Source: Chenopodium formosanum
Lineage: Eukaryota; Streptophyta; Magnoliopsida; Caryophyllales; Amaranthaceae
DNA: 64,000 bases
Direction of reading: 5' to 3'
Assembly: GCA_024500155.1 (NCBI GenBank)
Contig: CM044859.1
Span: 46,050,003-46,114,002, forward strand
The notes beneath the pieces are model-generated. The model did no database searches, was not told where the DNA came from, and saw only the letters and a list, made by a program, of their open reading frames with translations. Both the position numbers and the translations under genes were made by a program. Shown here piece by piece: positions 1-11,569 of the stretch (position 1 is the first letter of the stretch; each line of letters begins with the position of its first letter).

Positions 1-697
1 AGTTAAACAAAAGAGCAAACACATAAAGGTTAGCACCAAACAATCACATATCATTTAGGCACGATGATAAAAAAAAAGTTCGCAACCTAGAGTCAAGATC
101 TATGTTCAACTATTGGTCAAGCTTTGGGTGTCAAAAGGGTACCATGGTTAAGAGTTTGGACGCGTTAGCAAGGCAGCCTCCCTTGAGGGAGTATGCCAAC
201 GGGCGGCTCCGCGAGTTCGTGATGAAATCGAACTCGACTCCATGGTTTGGGTGGATTTAATAACTCGGATGAACCCTTATTGCCATGAGCGTTTTTGGGT
301 TGATAGAGCTTAAATCCCCCGGGGCTAAGACGCATGTAGAACACATACGTTTTTCAGAAAAATCGAAGGAAGTCGACTGTGAGGAAAGAAAATAAACCAC
401 CGGACTGATTTTAGGACTGCCGTGACACGGCGAAAATTCCCGTGTCACGGTACTATGCACAGTCAGAAAATCTGACTGGTGCCCTGTTTTCCTTCGCACG
501 CAATCAAGTTATCCAATTTTTCCTACGGGATAGACCTGAAAGCGACGTTAAAACGTCTATGCAGATGCAAAAATGCCAAATTAATCACTGGAATATTTTT
601 TCAAGAATCTTTCAAGTCTCATCCACTCATCTTAATTAAATGCCGATCACTCAAATCGATAAATAATTAAGAATCCTCCCCAGTGGAGTCGCCAAAT
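1..697 (-). mobile_element. 5' leader of a third, mostly off-window copy of the tandem gypsy element
   Basis: This stretch matches 15,395-16,143 and 32,190-32,937, the untranslated leaders that follow the 5' LTR of copies A and B in minus-strand reading. Because it lies left of the LTR at 698-2401, that LTR serves both as the 3' LTR of copy A and as the 5' LTR of this further copy. Two CCGT-N3-ACGG palindromes occur at 420-430 and 440-450. No coding sequence is supported; the short ORFs here are not conserved in the other leaders. Confidence 0.85.
677..694 (-). promoter_or_regulatory. Primer-binding site, tRNA-Arg type (leftmost copy)
   Basis: On the minus strand the LTR ends in CA at 698 and, after three bases, TGGCGACTCCACTGGGGA follows. 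This is the type of site reported for Ogre/Tat elements as complementary to tRNA-Arg. The same site recurs beside the other two LTRs. The tRNA assignment is from memory of the family. Confidence 0.75.
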
Positions 698-2401
698 TGT
701 AGGCGTCGCTCGAAGTGCGCCTACGTTAAAAGCATGTGGTGAATATGCTTGACACTCCTAGGAAGTGGGAATTGACATATAAGATTAGGGACAAGGAAAG
801 TAGGGAGCCGCCTAAAAGTTTTTAAGGAACTTCTAAACCGTTCACGGATCATATAAGGCAACCACGATAAAGGGACAACGATAGGCAACAATGATTGACC
901 CGTGAAGGTTACACCCCATTCATAATCCATGAGATCACTAACTCCATATGGTTCGGAACCACGAAAGGAGGATCGGGGATGATGGTACGAAGTGAGTCAT
1001 GGAGTCACATTCGCCCGTATTGGCCTCTACTCAATTCTTATATTGAAAAGCATTCCTGTGATCTCAAAGGCATACAAACAATAATTCAATTCGCTCCAAA
1101 CTATTATTTAACTAAATTGGTGGAATATTAATGCACACATAATTCTAAAATATTGGTGATCACTTCAATTAATAATAAGATTAAAAGGGATCCTAAACCG
1201 GTTGTCCAAATTATCTTATTAGGCGTGATTTTCAATTACATATTCCCTTTAAACATGCAATATGGCGATAAAAAATAATAGAATAACATTAATATTAAAA
1301 CCAATTTAATCACAAGTCCAACAATATAAAATCGTTAGAAGAATAATAAAAATAAAAGGAGCATGACTCTTACTTTGATTCTGTTTGTTTGCAACTACAA
1401 AATAATAAAAGAGTTAGTAACTTCAAGGAAATAAATAAACAATAATTAAATTAGATTAAATAAAGTATAGTTGATTTTGGGGCCAAACCCTCAAACAATT
1501 CTACCTTTCACGCCTTGGCTTAAGGACAGAACCACGAGTGAAGTATGGACTCCTTTGAGTACTTGAAGAAGGAATTTTGAAGTGAAAAAGGGTAGGCTAG
1601 TGTTTAGGCTAAAGCATAGAACAGAGAAAATAAAATAAGAGAATTACTCGGTGCCCCGTACATCAGAAATGAGGGGGTATTTATAGGGAAAATGTGCTGA
1701 GGGAGCACACAGAACCCTAAAATGATAAAAACCCTAAAAAAGTATCCCATGACACGGTCAAACTGTACCGTGACACGGGAAGCCCCACTGTCAGACGGTA
1801 CACTTTTTCGTGACACAATACACTTTTAGCGTGACGCGGGAAATTTTCAGAAAACGGGATAGAAAACGCGTCAAGGGTTTACGCGAAAAAGACACGGAAT
1901 GTCCTGTGTCACGGCAGACTTCCCGTGTCATGGGAAATCCCATCGTCAGACGGGAAGGATTCCCGTGACACGGTAGGTACCTGCCGTGGCACGGGAAATT
2001 CCAGCCCGTTTTTCCGTCTAAATACATTTTTAACCCTAATTTCCTTCGGCATTTTAAGTGCTGATTGATAATTTCGGGCCTTTTCTGACTTTTTATTATT
2101 CGGGCTAAAATAAGAAAATAATTAAATAAAAATAAATAAAGGGTTTGGGCCAAAAACAAATAATAAAACAATAAAATAAAAAAGCTTTGGGCTAGAATTA
2201 ATTAATAAGTTTGGGCTGAAATTAAAACTATGCTTTTACCAAACATCAAGACTAATCCATGGACTGTTCAAAAATATGAATTTAATAAAATACAATTTTT
2301 TAAGCACTCTTGGGATTAAATACTGAACCCGACCAATAGTGGCGGTGAAAGGTTGTTCATCATCGGGTTTGGTTTTGGGGAGACATTTTTAGGTGTCTAC
2401 A
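698..2401 (-). repeat. Long terminal repeat A (3' LTR of copy A, 5' LTR of the next copy)
   Basis: The 1,704-bp LTR starts TGTAG and ends CTACA in plus orientation. It is bounded by a primer-binding site on the left and a polypurine tract on the right, so transcription runs on the minus strand. A TATA box lies at 1678-1685 and a cluster of CCGT-N3-ACGG palindromes at 1747-1995, upstream of the TATA box and therefore in U3. Several palindromes here are decayed at CpG sites compared with LTR B and C. Confidence 0.9.
1678..1685 (-). promoter_or_regulatory. TATA box of LTR A
   Basis: TATAAATA on the minus strand, conserved in position in LTR B (16721-16728) and LTR C (33918-33925). Confidence 0.7.
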
Positions 2402-2415
2402 GAAGCCCCCACTTT
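2402..2415 (-). promoter_or_regulatory. Polypurine tract of copy A
   Basis: Minus-strand AAAGTGGGGGCTTC directly abuts the TGTAGACACC start of the 3' LTR. The same tract flanks LTR B and the related LTR ending at 61,374, and is the plus-strand priming site expected at this position. Confidence 0.85.
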
Positions 2416-2611
2416 GACTGAGTTTGTACAAACGTCAATTTCGAAAACGATAGTTAAAGTAGCCGATAGGGACGGAGAATGATTTAAGACGTTCTGCGAT
2501 CCTAAATCACTCTGTATACGCCGATACCTGCTGAAAAATGTTAGTTCTACAGATAAAAGGAGTAAAGGTATAGAATACGTATCTGACACTAGTGTATCAG
2601 TGACAAATGAG

Positions 2612-2968
2612 TTTGGTAAGTTCCTATGCTTGAAGGAATCCACCGGATGACGTTTGTTGAAATGCTTTCCATGCTTGAGGAAAGCCGACTGAAGAGTTTG
2701 GTAGCTTTCTAAGCCTGAAGAAAGCTACCGGATAATACTTTCCATGCCCGAGGAAAATCGATGAACGAATTTGGTGTCATTCCATGCTTGAAGAATTTCA
2801 CCGATAATGCCTTCCATGCGTGAGGAAAGCCGACAAAGGAATTTTGTGGTTTTATATACTTGAAGAAAAATCCACCGATAACGCTTTCCATGCCTGAGGA
2901 AAGCTGACTTGGCGGTTTTCTATACTTGAAGAAAAATCAACCGATAACGCCTTCCAAGCCTGAGGATG
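2612..2968 (-). repeat. Chain of stem-loop repeats in the 3' untranslated region, copy A
   Basis: About ten degenerate units follow each other. Each has a central 8-base loop of the form ATGCTTGA, AAGCCTGA or ATACTTGA flanked by complementary arms. Examples are TTCCT/AGGAA around 2626-2633, GCTTTCC/GGAAAGC around 2671-2678 and 2890-2897, and the 11-bp pair GGTAGCTTTCT/AGAAAGCTACC around 2711-2718. Tandem repeats in this position are known for Tat/Ogre 3' regions; the paired arms are seen here. The chain ends abruptly at about 2965, where copy A has lost the roughly 1.3 kb corresponding to 18,010-19,348 of copy B. Confidence 0.8.
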
Positions 2969-3306
2969 TACTTGAAATGGTGAAAAAAATGGTGGTAAAC
3001 CCTGTGATGTGTTGATTTATTGTTTTTGTGCAACTTCGAAACATATTTTGCGTATGTACTATGTTGTCATGGAGAACATAGTATCATGCGGTTAGGAGAA
3101 CTGTAGTATTAGTTTGTGATGGAGAAACTAAATACCATAATTTTGCCAATTTTTAGCCTGGAGGTAAAAATTTAGCGTAAAATTCGATAAATAACTAAAT
3201 AACTTAGGAAATGATGCTAAGTATTTAGATCTTTATTTTCATAAAAATGCAACTTGAATTAAATGTCTTAAGAAATGATGCTAAGCATTTAGATTTTTAT
3301 AATAGT

Positions 3307-5892
3307 ATGCCTAGGCGACGAGATTGCGATCTTTCTACCCTCGGCCGGCGTCGGGCTTTTCGGGAGGACACTCCCACCATTCCTGAGGGTATGGACGATG
3401 ATGCTTTAGAGTCCGAGCCTCAGGCATCCGCGAGTAGAGGTAGGTGGGTTCCACCTCCGTGGACTCCAGACCAGTTGGTTTTCTGCCGTGAAAACCATGT
3501 CTCTCATCGCTTACTCTCCGGCATAGTCGATGGCACGCTTCGCCACCACGGTTCTGGAGTCGGCGATTTGATCCCTCGACTTCACCAGATCATTACGAGG
3601 GATCCTGCTACGAGCGCCCTATGGGAATCGGCTGGTTTAGTTGATTTCTATACGGCGGTTGTAGGGTTTCGTAGCCCCCGGGGTTGCGGTGTGAAGGTCG
3701 TTTGCGCATTGTTGGAGTATTTCTGGGATACTACCAACACTTTTCATTTTGCTTGGGGGGAGATGACGGTGACCCCCCTAGACTTCAGTATGATCAGCGG
3801 GTTGCGCTTCACCGACCGGGCTGTAGCTCAGATGTTTGATCTGTCTTGGGGATCGGCTGAGATAGCTGATTTGTTGGGTCCGATCGTTCAGCACATCAGG
3901 ACCCGACCAGTGTCTCGAGGTGGTCCTAGGAGCGGACGATCAGAGGTGGCTTCAGTTTTAGCCCGTGGCTTCGACATGGAGGATACGACGGCTGAGCAGC
4001 GAGTACGGATCTTCATCCTGATCCTGATCTCTATGACCCTATCTCCTGATAGGAGTTCGCGTGTACTCCTTTGCTACCTCCCCGCTCTGGTCAGGATCCA
4101 TGAGATAGGATCCTATAGCTGGGCCAGCCTTAGATACGTGGATCTCCTCTTATTGCTACGTCATGGCTGTCGGCAGCTGAATGACGAGTCTCCCATCATC
4201 GTCTATGGTCTATGGAGAGTCGTAGAGGTGATGATCTTTTCCCTTTTTGTTTCACTTTAACTTGTTCGACTCATGTGCTAAAGATTACTTTTCATCGCAG
4301 CTATGGTTCTACGAGTGCTTCCCAGGCTTGGCTCCTCGCTGGCGTCGTGGAGCGGTCCATGATTTCCCTGTCGGGGCCAGTTGGCGTGATCGAGGAGAGT
4401 CGCGGGTGGAGTCTGACCCTGCACTGCGTGGGCTGCTACGCCGAGGCACCTCTTCTGTCGGCGTAAGAATAAGTTTTGTTGTTGTTATTTTCCCTCTGAC
4501 GTTGTTTCAGTTGTTTCACGCCGAATTTTTATGGTTTTCAGGTTGCAATTGATGTCCAGTATCGTCCTTGGGCCGGGATGACTGATCTACCTGAGGCCTT
4601 GCGTCTTTCTACGCACCGCACCATTTTGGTTGGTACCGGACGCTTTGTCTGGTATTTGGGGGAGCGAGTCGTTCGTCAGCATAGCAGCGATCGTTTTGTG
4701 GTGTCCTCATCTCCACCAGAGTCGATGCTGGACACACGCTTGATCAGAGAGTTGATCAACAGGGGAGAGCGTTATACCTTTCCATGGCAGGAGCTTGCAC
4801 ACATGGAGAGTGACTATGCGCGGGATTTGCTTCTCCTCTCTGGCTCCTCCACCTCGTCTTCCTGAGGTATGATTTCTTTTGAGGATCTTCTTTTTTAGTC
4901 TCTGTTTTAAAAGTCGAATAACTTGATTATTCGATCATATTTTCAAACGACTATTCGCCATGTGGGTAGGATCGATATTCCTCCTCAGTCTGTTCGCTAT
5001 CCAGGGCCGATTGGTATTACAGAGGACCATATTGCTGACGCGCCAGAGGGTTACAAACAGGCGCAGGAGTCTCTGCCCGAGGTCTTTGAGCCGGTGAGTT
5101 TTCTTTAATGCATTATTCATTCTTTTACCACTGTTTGTTACTGACTTTTCTTTGTTTTATCCTAAGCATAACCGCTCGGAGATGATGGGACTGATGAAGC
5201 TGGTTGACGCCCTGAAGTATTGCATCATCAAGCTTCGGCGTGGTGCGAGTTTTCGGAGATCTAGCGACGTTCTTGAGGAATCATTCATTTTTTTTCTACC
5301 ATTTGTTTTATTTTGCATTGTTGACACCTTTTGGTTTTGTATCTTTCAGGAGCAACGGAGGTCCCGCTCGCGCTCGAGGCGCAGAGTCTCGGACGAGGAG
5401 GAGCTTGGTCGTGGTAGACGATCTCCTGAGATTCACCGACGTTATCATTCTCAGCGAGAGCCTCAAGTTACTCAGCCATTTCAGGAGGCTAAGTGGCAGC
5501 AACCTCAGTCTTCTCAGCGCTTTCCGGGCTAGAGTCAGGGGCAGCGTCAGTCGTTTTCACAGCCTCCACAGCCTGAGCTTGGGTCTGTTTTGACTCCCTT
5601 GGATCCTGATTCATTTTCATCTCCATTGTCCGGGATTCATACACCGATGTCGGGCTTGTTCTCAGTTCCGATGTATGGGACGATGCCTTCACCGACGATT
5701 CCTTTGTCTTTGAGCCAGCCTACACCGTTTTCCGGTTGGACGGGTCCTGCCTTGAGTTTGACTACTGCTTGGGTCACAGGGCGTAGTAGGGACACTACTC
5801 CTCGTACTCGAATGATGGAGGGACTCTTTGGCTCACCGTTCCCATATTCGCAGGGTGTAGATGATACTGATTTTGGCTCTAGAGACTTTTGA
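3307..5892 (+). pseudogene. Antisense spliced gene 1, copy A: plant-mobile-domain-like protein
   Basis: A six-exon gene on the strand opposite gag-pol. Exons that join in frame are about 3307-4227, 4301-4462, 4542-4865, 4911-5094, 5167-5277 and 5350-5892, with GT-AG borders at most junctions. The alternative upstream ATG at 3247 is in the same frame. Exon 1 encodes a region resembling the plant mobile domain (aminotransferase-like) carried by antisense ORFs of Tat elements. The last exon is rich in Arg-Ser, then in Gln and Pro. Exon 1 is open, but exon 3 has a one-base insertion near 4830 relative to copy B, the donor after 5277 is GA instead of GT, and an in-frame TAG at 5530-5532 is shared with copy B. 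The promoter-side leader present in B is deleted. Probably no full protein is made. Confidence 0.75.
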
Positions 5893-6369
5893 CCTAGGGT
5901 TTTTATTTGTACATACTATGATGACACTTGACATGTTTATTTATTACGATTCTTTTGTACACTATTCATGGTTTATGTATTTATTATTGTGTGTTAGTGT
6001 GTGCTTGAAACTCCTTGTGTGTGATTGTGTATTTATTAATGACACGACAAAAAAACATAAGTGGAGTAATGGAGGGTACCGACCTTCCCCAAAAGAAAAG
6101 GAAATAAAAAGACAAGCAAAAAAACATAAGTGGAGTAATGGAGGGTACCGTGTCACGGCAGAACTTTCCGTGTCACGACAAAAGTTCCCGTGACACGGTG
6201 GAACTTCCCGTGTCACGGGACGCGTATTACTCAGCGGTGTGTTTTACGCGCGTGAAAAGATAAATTCTGGGCAGTTCCGAGCGCTTTTGCTATAAAATAA
6301 GACCAATTTATTCATGATATGCATAATTACGAAACACAAAATAATTTAGAATTTCATATTTCAATAATC
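5893..6369 (+). other. Spacer between antisense genes 1 and 2, copy A
   Basis: No coding sequence. A 30-odd-bp segment with GGAGTAATGGAGGGTACCG occurs twice (about 6055 and 6125). Three intact CCGT-N3-ACGG palindromes sit at about 6138-6220, upstream of antisense gene 2, so this may be its promoter. Copy B carries extra AT-rich sequence here. Confidence 0.6.
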
Positions 6370-7918
6370 ATGTCTTAGAATTTTGATAATACATTGCGCG
6401 ACTGGTCTTATTCGTTGACCAATGCTAAAAAAAGAGAGTTAGAATTATTTCATGTCAGGGGTTTGCTAGCCCTGCGACACATAGCTATTGAACATGATTT
6501 TCTTAGGGCAGCATTAGATTATTGGAGTCAAGAAACACACTGTTTCAAATTTGATTATGATGAAATTTGTCCCTTGCCGGAGGAATTCGGCGCAATCTTT
6601 GGATTTCCTGCTAGAAATCTTATTGCCATGTCTACCCTACGTGAATATTATTACCAAGATTTTGAACGCCATCTGAATCTAACAGATCCAGATTTAAATA
6701 GAATTGTTTGTGGTACTGAAGTAGACTTAGAAAAACTTGCTAATCTATATTTTAATCGCCCTATCTCTGAGTCTTATCATGTATATCGTAGAAGGGCATA
6801 TATTTTTTGCATGTTTAGCAAGCTCTTATTTGCAAACGGTAGGGTAGGACATGCTTGTCTAGCGTCTGTGCTTGAACATGTCAAATCTGGAAGATCTCCT
6901 ATGCCGACGTGCGTTGGAGAGACATTTCGTGGCCTTGACGAGGCAAAAGATGACCGGAAAGCCATTATAAAGGACTCTCTTGTACTACTGCAGGTAAAAA
7001 TACGCTCCGATAGCCCCCGTGACACAAAACAGGCACCGTGTCACGGGAATCTGCTTAATAATTTTTTTTTGTTGCCGTGACACGGGAACTTCTCCCGTCA
7101 GACTAATTTTTTTTTTTTTTTCTCTTTCTTTTTTGCAGATTTGGTTGATGGAGCGTTTGGAACTATTCGAAGCCCCCGACGATGTTGAAAAATATGGCCC
7201 TAACGACCTAGTCCGAAGGAAAAAGAATTACTCTGCGAACATGTCGTATGAAGATTGGAAAATATTCTTTGCAAAGAGGGAATTTTCCATTCGTTGGGTG
7301 GTGCCTTGGTAGAGGCTTACTAGGATGGTTGGCACGAATGATACTCCATATTGTCGTGTTCCTTGTATCTTAAAACTGACCTTTTATTGCCCTTCTTGAC
7401 TGATGCGGCAGTATGGACTTGAACAAGTAATTCCACGCTATAACGATAGTCCTCGTGAAGTATCGTTGTATGAAAGTAACGTTCACAAGTACGAGACTTA
7501 TTGGATTGGAAGACCTTTGTGGACAGTTTCTGCAAGCGACCAAGCTCCTCCTCCTTTATCTAGTGCATACAAGGCATGGTTGAACCCTAGAAGTAGGAGG
7601 GAACGATTTGGATCACGCAAGTCTGATGTGAAGAGTCGTCTTGGAAATAAGAAGGCCCCTCCTAAAGATCGTCTAGGTCCGAGAACATAAGGGATTGAGT
7701 TTAATACTCCTATAATGCCAAGAAAGAAGAATTATGTGAAAGGAAAGGGTAAAGAAAAGATGGTCTACAGGGAGAAACAACCGAAAAAATTCAAGAAAGG
7801 TGAAAGGGGTGAAAGTTCGACTAGGGGTGTGACGGTTCGGGCTACGAAAGACACATTAATGGTGAAGGCCGACCTAATTGACCAAGAAAAGGATGTTCCT
7901 AAAGAGAAGAGAGATTAG
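6370..7918 (+). pseudogene. Antisense spliced gene 2, copy A: DUF7745-like retroelement protein
   Basis: Exon 1 is 6370-6993 and exon 2 is 7139-7918, joined across an intron with GTAAAA donor and TTTTGCAG acceptor. The start is judged from copy B, where the ATG at 22,887 opens a clean exon. The N-terminal 200 residues resemble the domain found in uncharacterised proteins of plant Tat elements (tentatively DUF7745): an aromatic- and charge-rich helical region with a conserved PEEFGAIFGFP stretch. Exon 2 ends in a Lys/Arg-rich basic tail. Copy A is broken by TAG at codon 3 (6376-6378), TAG near 7309, TGA near 7400 and TAA near 7688. The intron carries CCGT-N3-ACGG palindromes. Function unknown. 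Confidence 0.7.
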
Positions 7919-8402
7919 ATCAATAGTGCTTTGCTTTTTATGATTTATAATTTTTATTTAAAATAAGGCATATGATGCAAATATTTGTAGTCGTATTTAT
8001 TTTAATAATAATAGCACATTTATTTCAGCCTTAAAAGAAATAAAAATTACAATGACTTTTATTTATTATTTATTTATCCGAGACAAGGAGTCGGACGCAA
8101 TGGAAGAACGAAAATAAAAAAAAAAACTCGTACAAACAATGAATTCGCAACGAACTCATCACAAAAAAAACGGAAAATCTGAAATTCCACCGTGTCATAG
8201 TGAAAAATCCAGTGACACGGTACAAATTCCCGCGCCCCGGCAATTCCTTTTTTTTTACGCAATGCTGAACTGACGCGCATATTTGGTCAAAGAGGGAGGA
8301 TTTTTTTTTTTTAAAGTGGTCGGGCACCCTTGAGGGGTTGCCTACGTATCCTAAAAAGGAATCAGGCCAAACATAGCTCAATTGGGTCATGAACCCATGC
8401 GA
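7919..8402. other. Convergent 3' spacer between antisense gene 2 and integrase, copy A
   Basis: AT-rich sequence between the 3' ends of two convergent genes, probably holding both polyadenylation regions. Two decayed palindromes of the CCGT-N3-ACGG kind lie at about 8190-8225. No ORF is supported. Confidence 0.6.
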
Positions 8403-10227
8403 CTAGGCATAGAATTTCTTAAGCTGATCCAAGTTGGTTAAATAATGGAAGCCGTTACCGTCCATGTCTACCAATTGTGCCGCTCCGCTAGACAGGATGG
8501 CTTTAACAATGTACGGGCCTGACCAGTTCGGTCTTAATTTTCCTCTTGGATCTAACACATTTTTACGAAGTGCCTTAAGCACTAAGTCACCCTCTTTGAT
8601 ATTCCTGGTCTTGACTTTTTTATTAAAATGTCGCGCCATACGCTGTTGGTAGGTTTGGACATGATGCAAAGCTGTCAAGCGTTTTTCATCAAGTAAGACC
8701 AGTTCATCGTATCTTGCTCTAATCTAGTCGACTTCATCTAGTTGGCTTTCCAATGCGATTCGAAGAGAAGGGACTTCAAGCCCGATTGGTTGTACAGCTT
8801 CAACTCCATAGACCAAAGAGAAAGGGGTAGCCCCCGTTGATGTACGAACAGAGGTTCGACAACCCCAAAGGGCGAAATGCAGCTTATTTGCCAATCCTTG
8901 TAATTTTCTGTCATCTTTTCGATGATAGTTTTCACATTTTTGTTGGCCGATTCGACTGCACCATTTGTTTGTGGTCTGTAAGGTAATGATCGGTGATGCT
9001 TGATATGATATTTCTGTAATAATTCCGCGCATTCGGCTTGAAAATGTGTTCCATTGTCACTGATCATCTCATGTGGTACCCCATAGCGGCATATGTTATT
9101 TCTCTCAATGAATTAAGCCACATGTTTCGCTATCAGCTTAGCATATGGGGCTGCTTCGACCCATTTGGTGAAATAGTCGATTGCTACTAGAATGAATTCA
9201 TGCCCCCCATTGTCCTGGTGGTGTTATTTTTCCAATGATGTCAATGCCTCAAGTGGAGAAAGGCCATGGAGAAGTATACGTGTAGAGAAGCGAAGGTGGA
9301 ACATGCTGTAAGTTTGCGTAGACTTGACACTTCATACATTTCTTTACATATTCGTGACAATCTCTCTCCATAGTAGTCCAATAGTAACGATGTCGTTGAA
9401 TCTTTTGGACTAACATCTTTGCATTCATGTGCGTTCCACATATACCGGCATTAAGGTTTTCCATGGTTTTATGTGCTTCTTTTTTGGCTATGCGTAAGAG
9501 ATTTCTTCCCATTGTAGTTCTCTTGTGGAGTTCTCTCCTGATGAGCACAAACTGTGAGGCCAGGAGCCTCAAAGCACGGGGTGCCCTTTTATCTGTATTA
9601 GGAGGGTATTCTCCTCTTGTAACATAATTAAGGATGTCTGTATACCATGGCTCTTCATCTTCTTTTTGTGGTTCTTGTTCATCGTCAAGTGCATGAACAT
9701 AAGCCGGCTCATATCTTCTTTCTATGGTCAGTGGCATTCTGATTGTATCAGCTGGAATTCACACCATTGATGCTAATTTAGCTAGTGCTTCGACGAATTG
9801 GTTTTCTTCTCTTGGCAAATACGTATACTCCACTTCATCTAGTTGCTCTATGAGAGTTTCTAAATGAGCTTGATACGTAGCGAGACTTTCACTTCTCACT
9901 TTCCATCTCTTGGAGATTTGGTTAATGATTAGTGAAGAATCACCATAGATTCTGAGTTTCTTAATTCCAAGGCGACAGTTGTTTCTAACCCCAAAATGTA
10001 TGCTTCATATTCTGCGGCATTGTTGGTGACATCAAAGTCGAGCTTCATGGAAATTGGGATGTGCTCTTCATTGGGTGATACGAGCAAGACTCCTACACCA
10101 CATCCCTTTTGGTTTGAAGCTCCATCGAAATAGAGCGTCCAGCTATCATCTTCGGTCATGAGTAAATCTTCGTCAGGGAAATCGTACTCATCTTCTTCTT
10201 TTTCAGCTTCTTCTAGCGGAAAGTTTG
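8403..10227 (-). pseudogene. Second RNase H and integrase, copy A
   Basis: Read on the minus strand, an RNase H of the kind acquired by Tat/Ogre elements comes first (about 9740-10159, with FDGAS, NNAAEYEA and FADALAKLAS around the acidic residues). The HHCC zinc-binding integrase N-terminus follows (ending about 9290), then the catalytic core with ISDNGTHF and an acidic residue in NGAVESANK (8738-9067), and the C-terminal part to the stop at 8403. The frame is lost after the start of the RNase H and again near 8895, where one base is missing relative to copy B. It could not encode an active integrase. Confidence 0.85.
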
Positions 10228-11569
10228 TTAAGAAGTCAGAAACCGCAGAACCTTTGATGGCTTTTGTGGCACAAATCTCAAGTCAAACTGAGCAAGATTG
10301 ACTATCCACATTGATAATCTGCCATTGAGTGTTTCTTTTTCAAACAAGTATTTGAGAGGATCCATCTTGGACACGACATGCACTGTGTGAGTGAGCAGGT
10401 AATGTCTTAGTTTCTGTGCGGCCCATACAAGTGCGAGACACAACTTCTCAAGTGGTGTGTATTGCGTCTCATATCCTTGAAGTTTCTTGCTCAAGTAATA
10501 GATTGCATTATCCTTGCTTTCGATCTCTTGTGCTAGCATTACCCCCATCGTTTCTCTTGTGACCGTAAGGTAGAGTCGAAGAGGAAAGTCAGGTATGGAG
10601 CTAGCACGGGTGGATTTTCCAAATACTCTTTGATTTTGTCGAAAGCCTTTTGGCAATCGTCATCCCATGTGACTGGGACATTTTGCTTGAGCTTCTTGAA
10701 TATAGGTTCACATATCGCTGTGAGCTTTGATATGAACCTACTTATATACTGCAACCTTCCAATAAAACCTCAAATTTCCTTCTCATTTTTGGGTAGTGGC
10801 ATTGCCATGATCGCCTTTGCTTTTGTAGGATCTATTAAAATCCCTCGAGAACTAATCACGTATCCAAGTAATTTGCCTGACGTGACTCCGAATGTGCATT
10901 TTGCTGGATTTAATCTCATGTTGTACTTACGTAGTCTTTTAAAGAACTTGCGAAGTGCAATAATATGGCCTGGGCGATCTTTAGATTTAACGATAATATC
11001 ATCGACAAAGACCTCCACCTCTTTGTGCATCATGTCGTGTAACAATGCCGTAGCTACTCTTTGGTAGGTGGCACCCGCGTTTTTCAACCCGAATGGCATT
11101 ACCGTATAGCAATATGTACCCCATTGCGTGATGAATGTGGTTTTTTCCATGTCTTCTTCGGCCATCAATACCTGATTATATCCGGCGTAACCATCCATGA
11201 ATGACAGGAGTGCATGATTTGCTGTAATATCGACCAGAATGTCAATGTGAGGTAGAGGGAACCCATCTTTTGGGCTTGCTTTATTGAGATCCCTGTAATC
11301 AACACACATTCCGACCCTTCCATCCTTCTTTGGAACTGGAACCACATTTGCTATCCATTCCGGATATTTGGATACTCTGATGAAACCTGCGGCCAACTAC
11401 TTCCTGATTTCTTCCTTGATTTTGAGAGCCACATCCGGTTTCATACGGCGGAGCTTTTGTGTGACAGGCTTCATACTTGGAATTATGCTGAGCTATGTCC
11501 CTGTCAATTCCTGGCATATCTTGGTATGACCAAGCAAATACATCAACAAATTCACTTAGCAAGTTAATT
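10228..11569 (-). pseudogene. Reverse transcriptase and first RNase H, copy A
   Basis: The reverse transcriptase has the fingers motif around KYPEWIANVVPVPKKDG, MPFGLKNAGATYQ and the catalytic box as FVDD (copy B has YVDD). It leads into a first RNase H (10,228-10,700) in which the usual first catalytic Asp after the LYL strand is not seen, although PLEKLCLALVW is kept. Loss of activity in the first RNase H with a second one downstream is the known Tat/Ogre arrangement. Reading-frame breaks occur near 10,600, 10,760 and 11,400. Confidence 0.88.
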
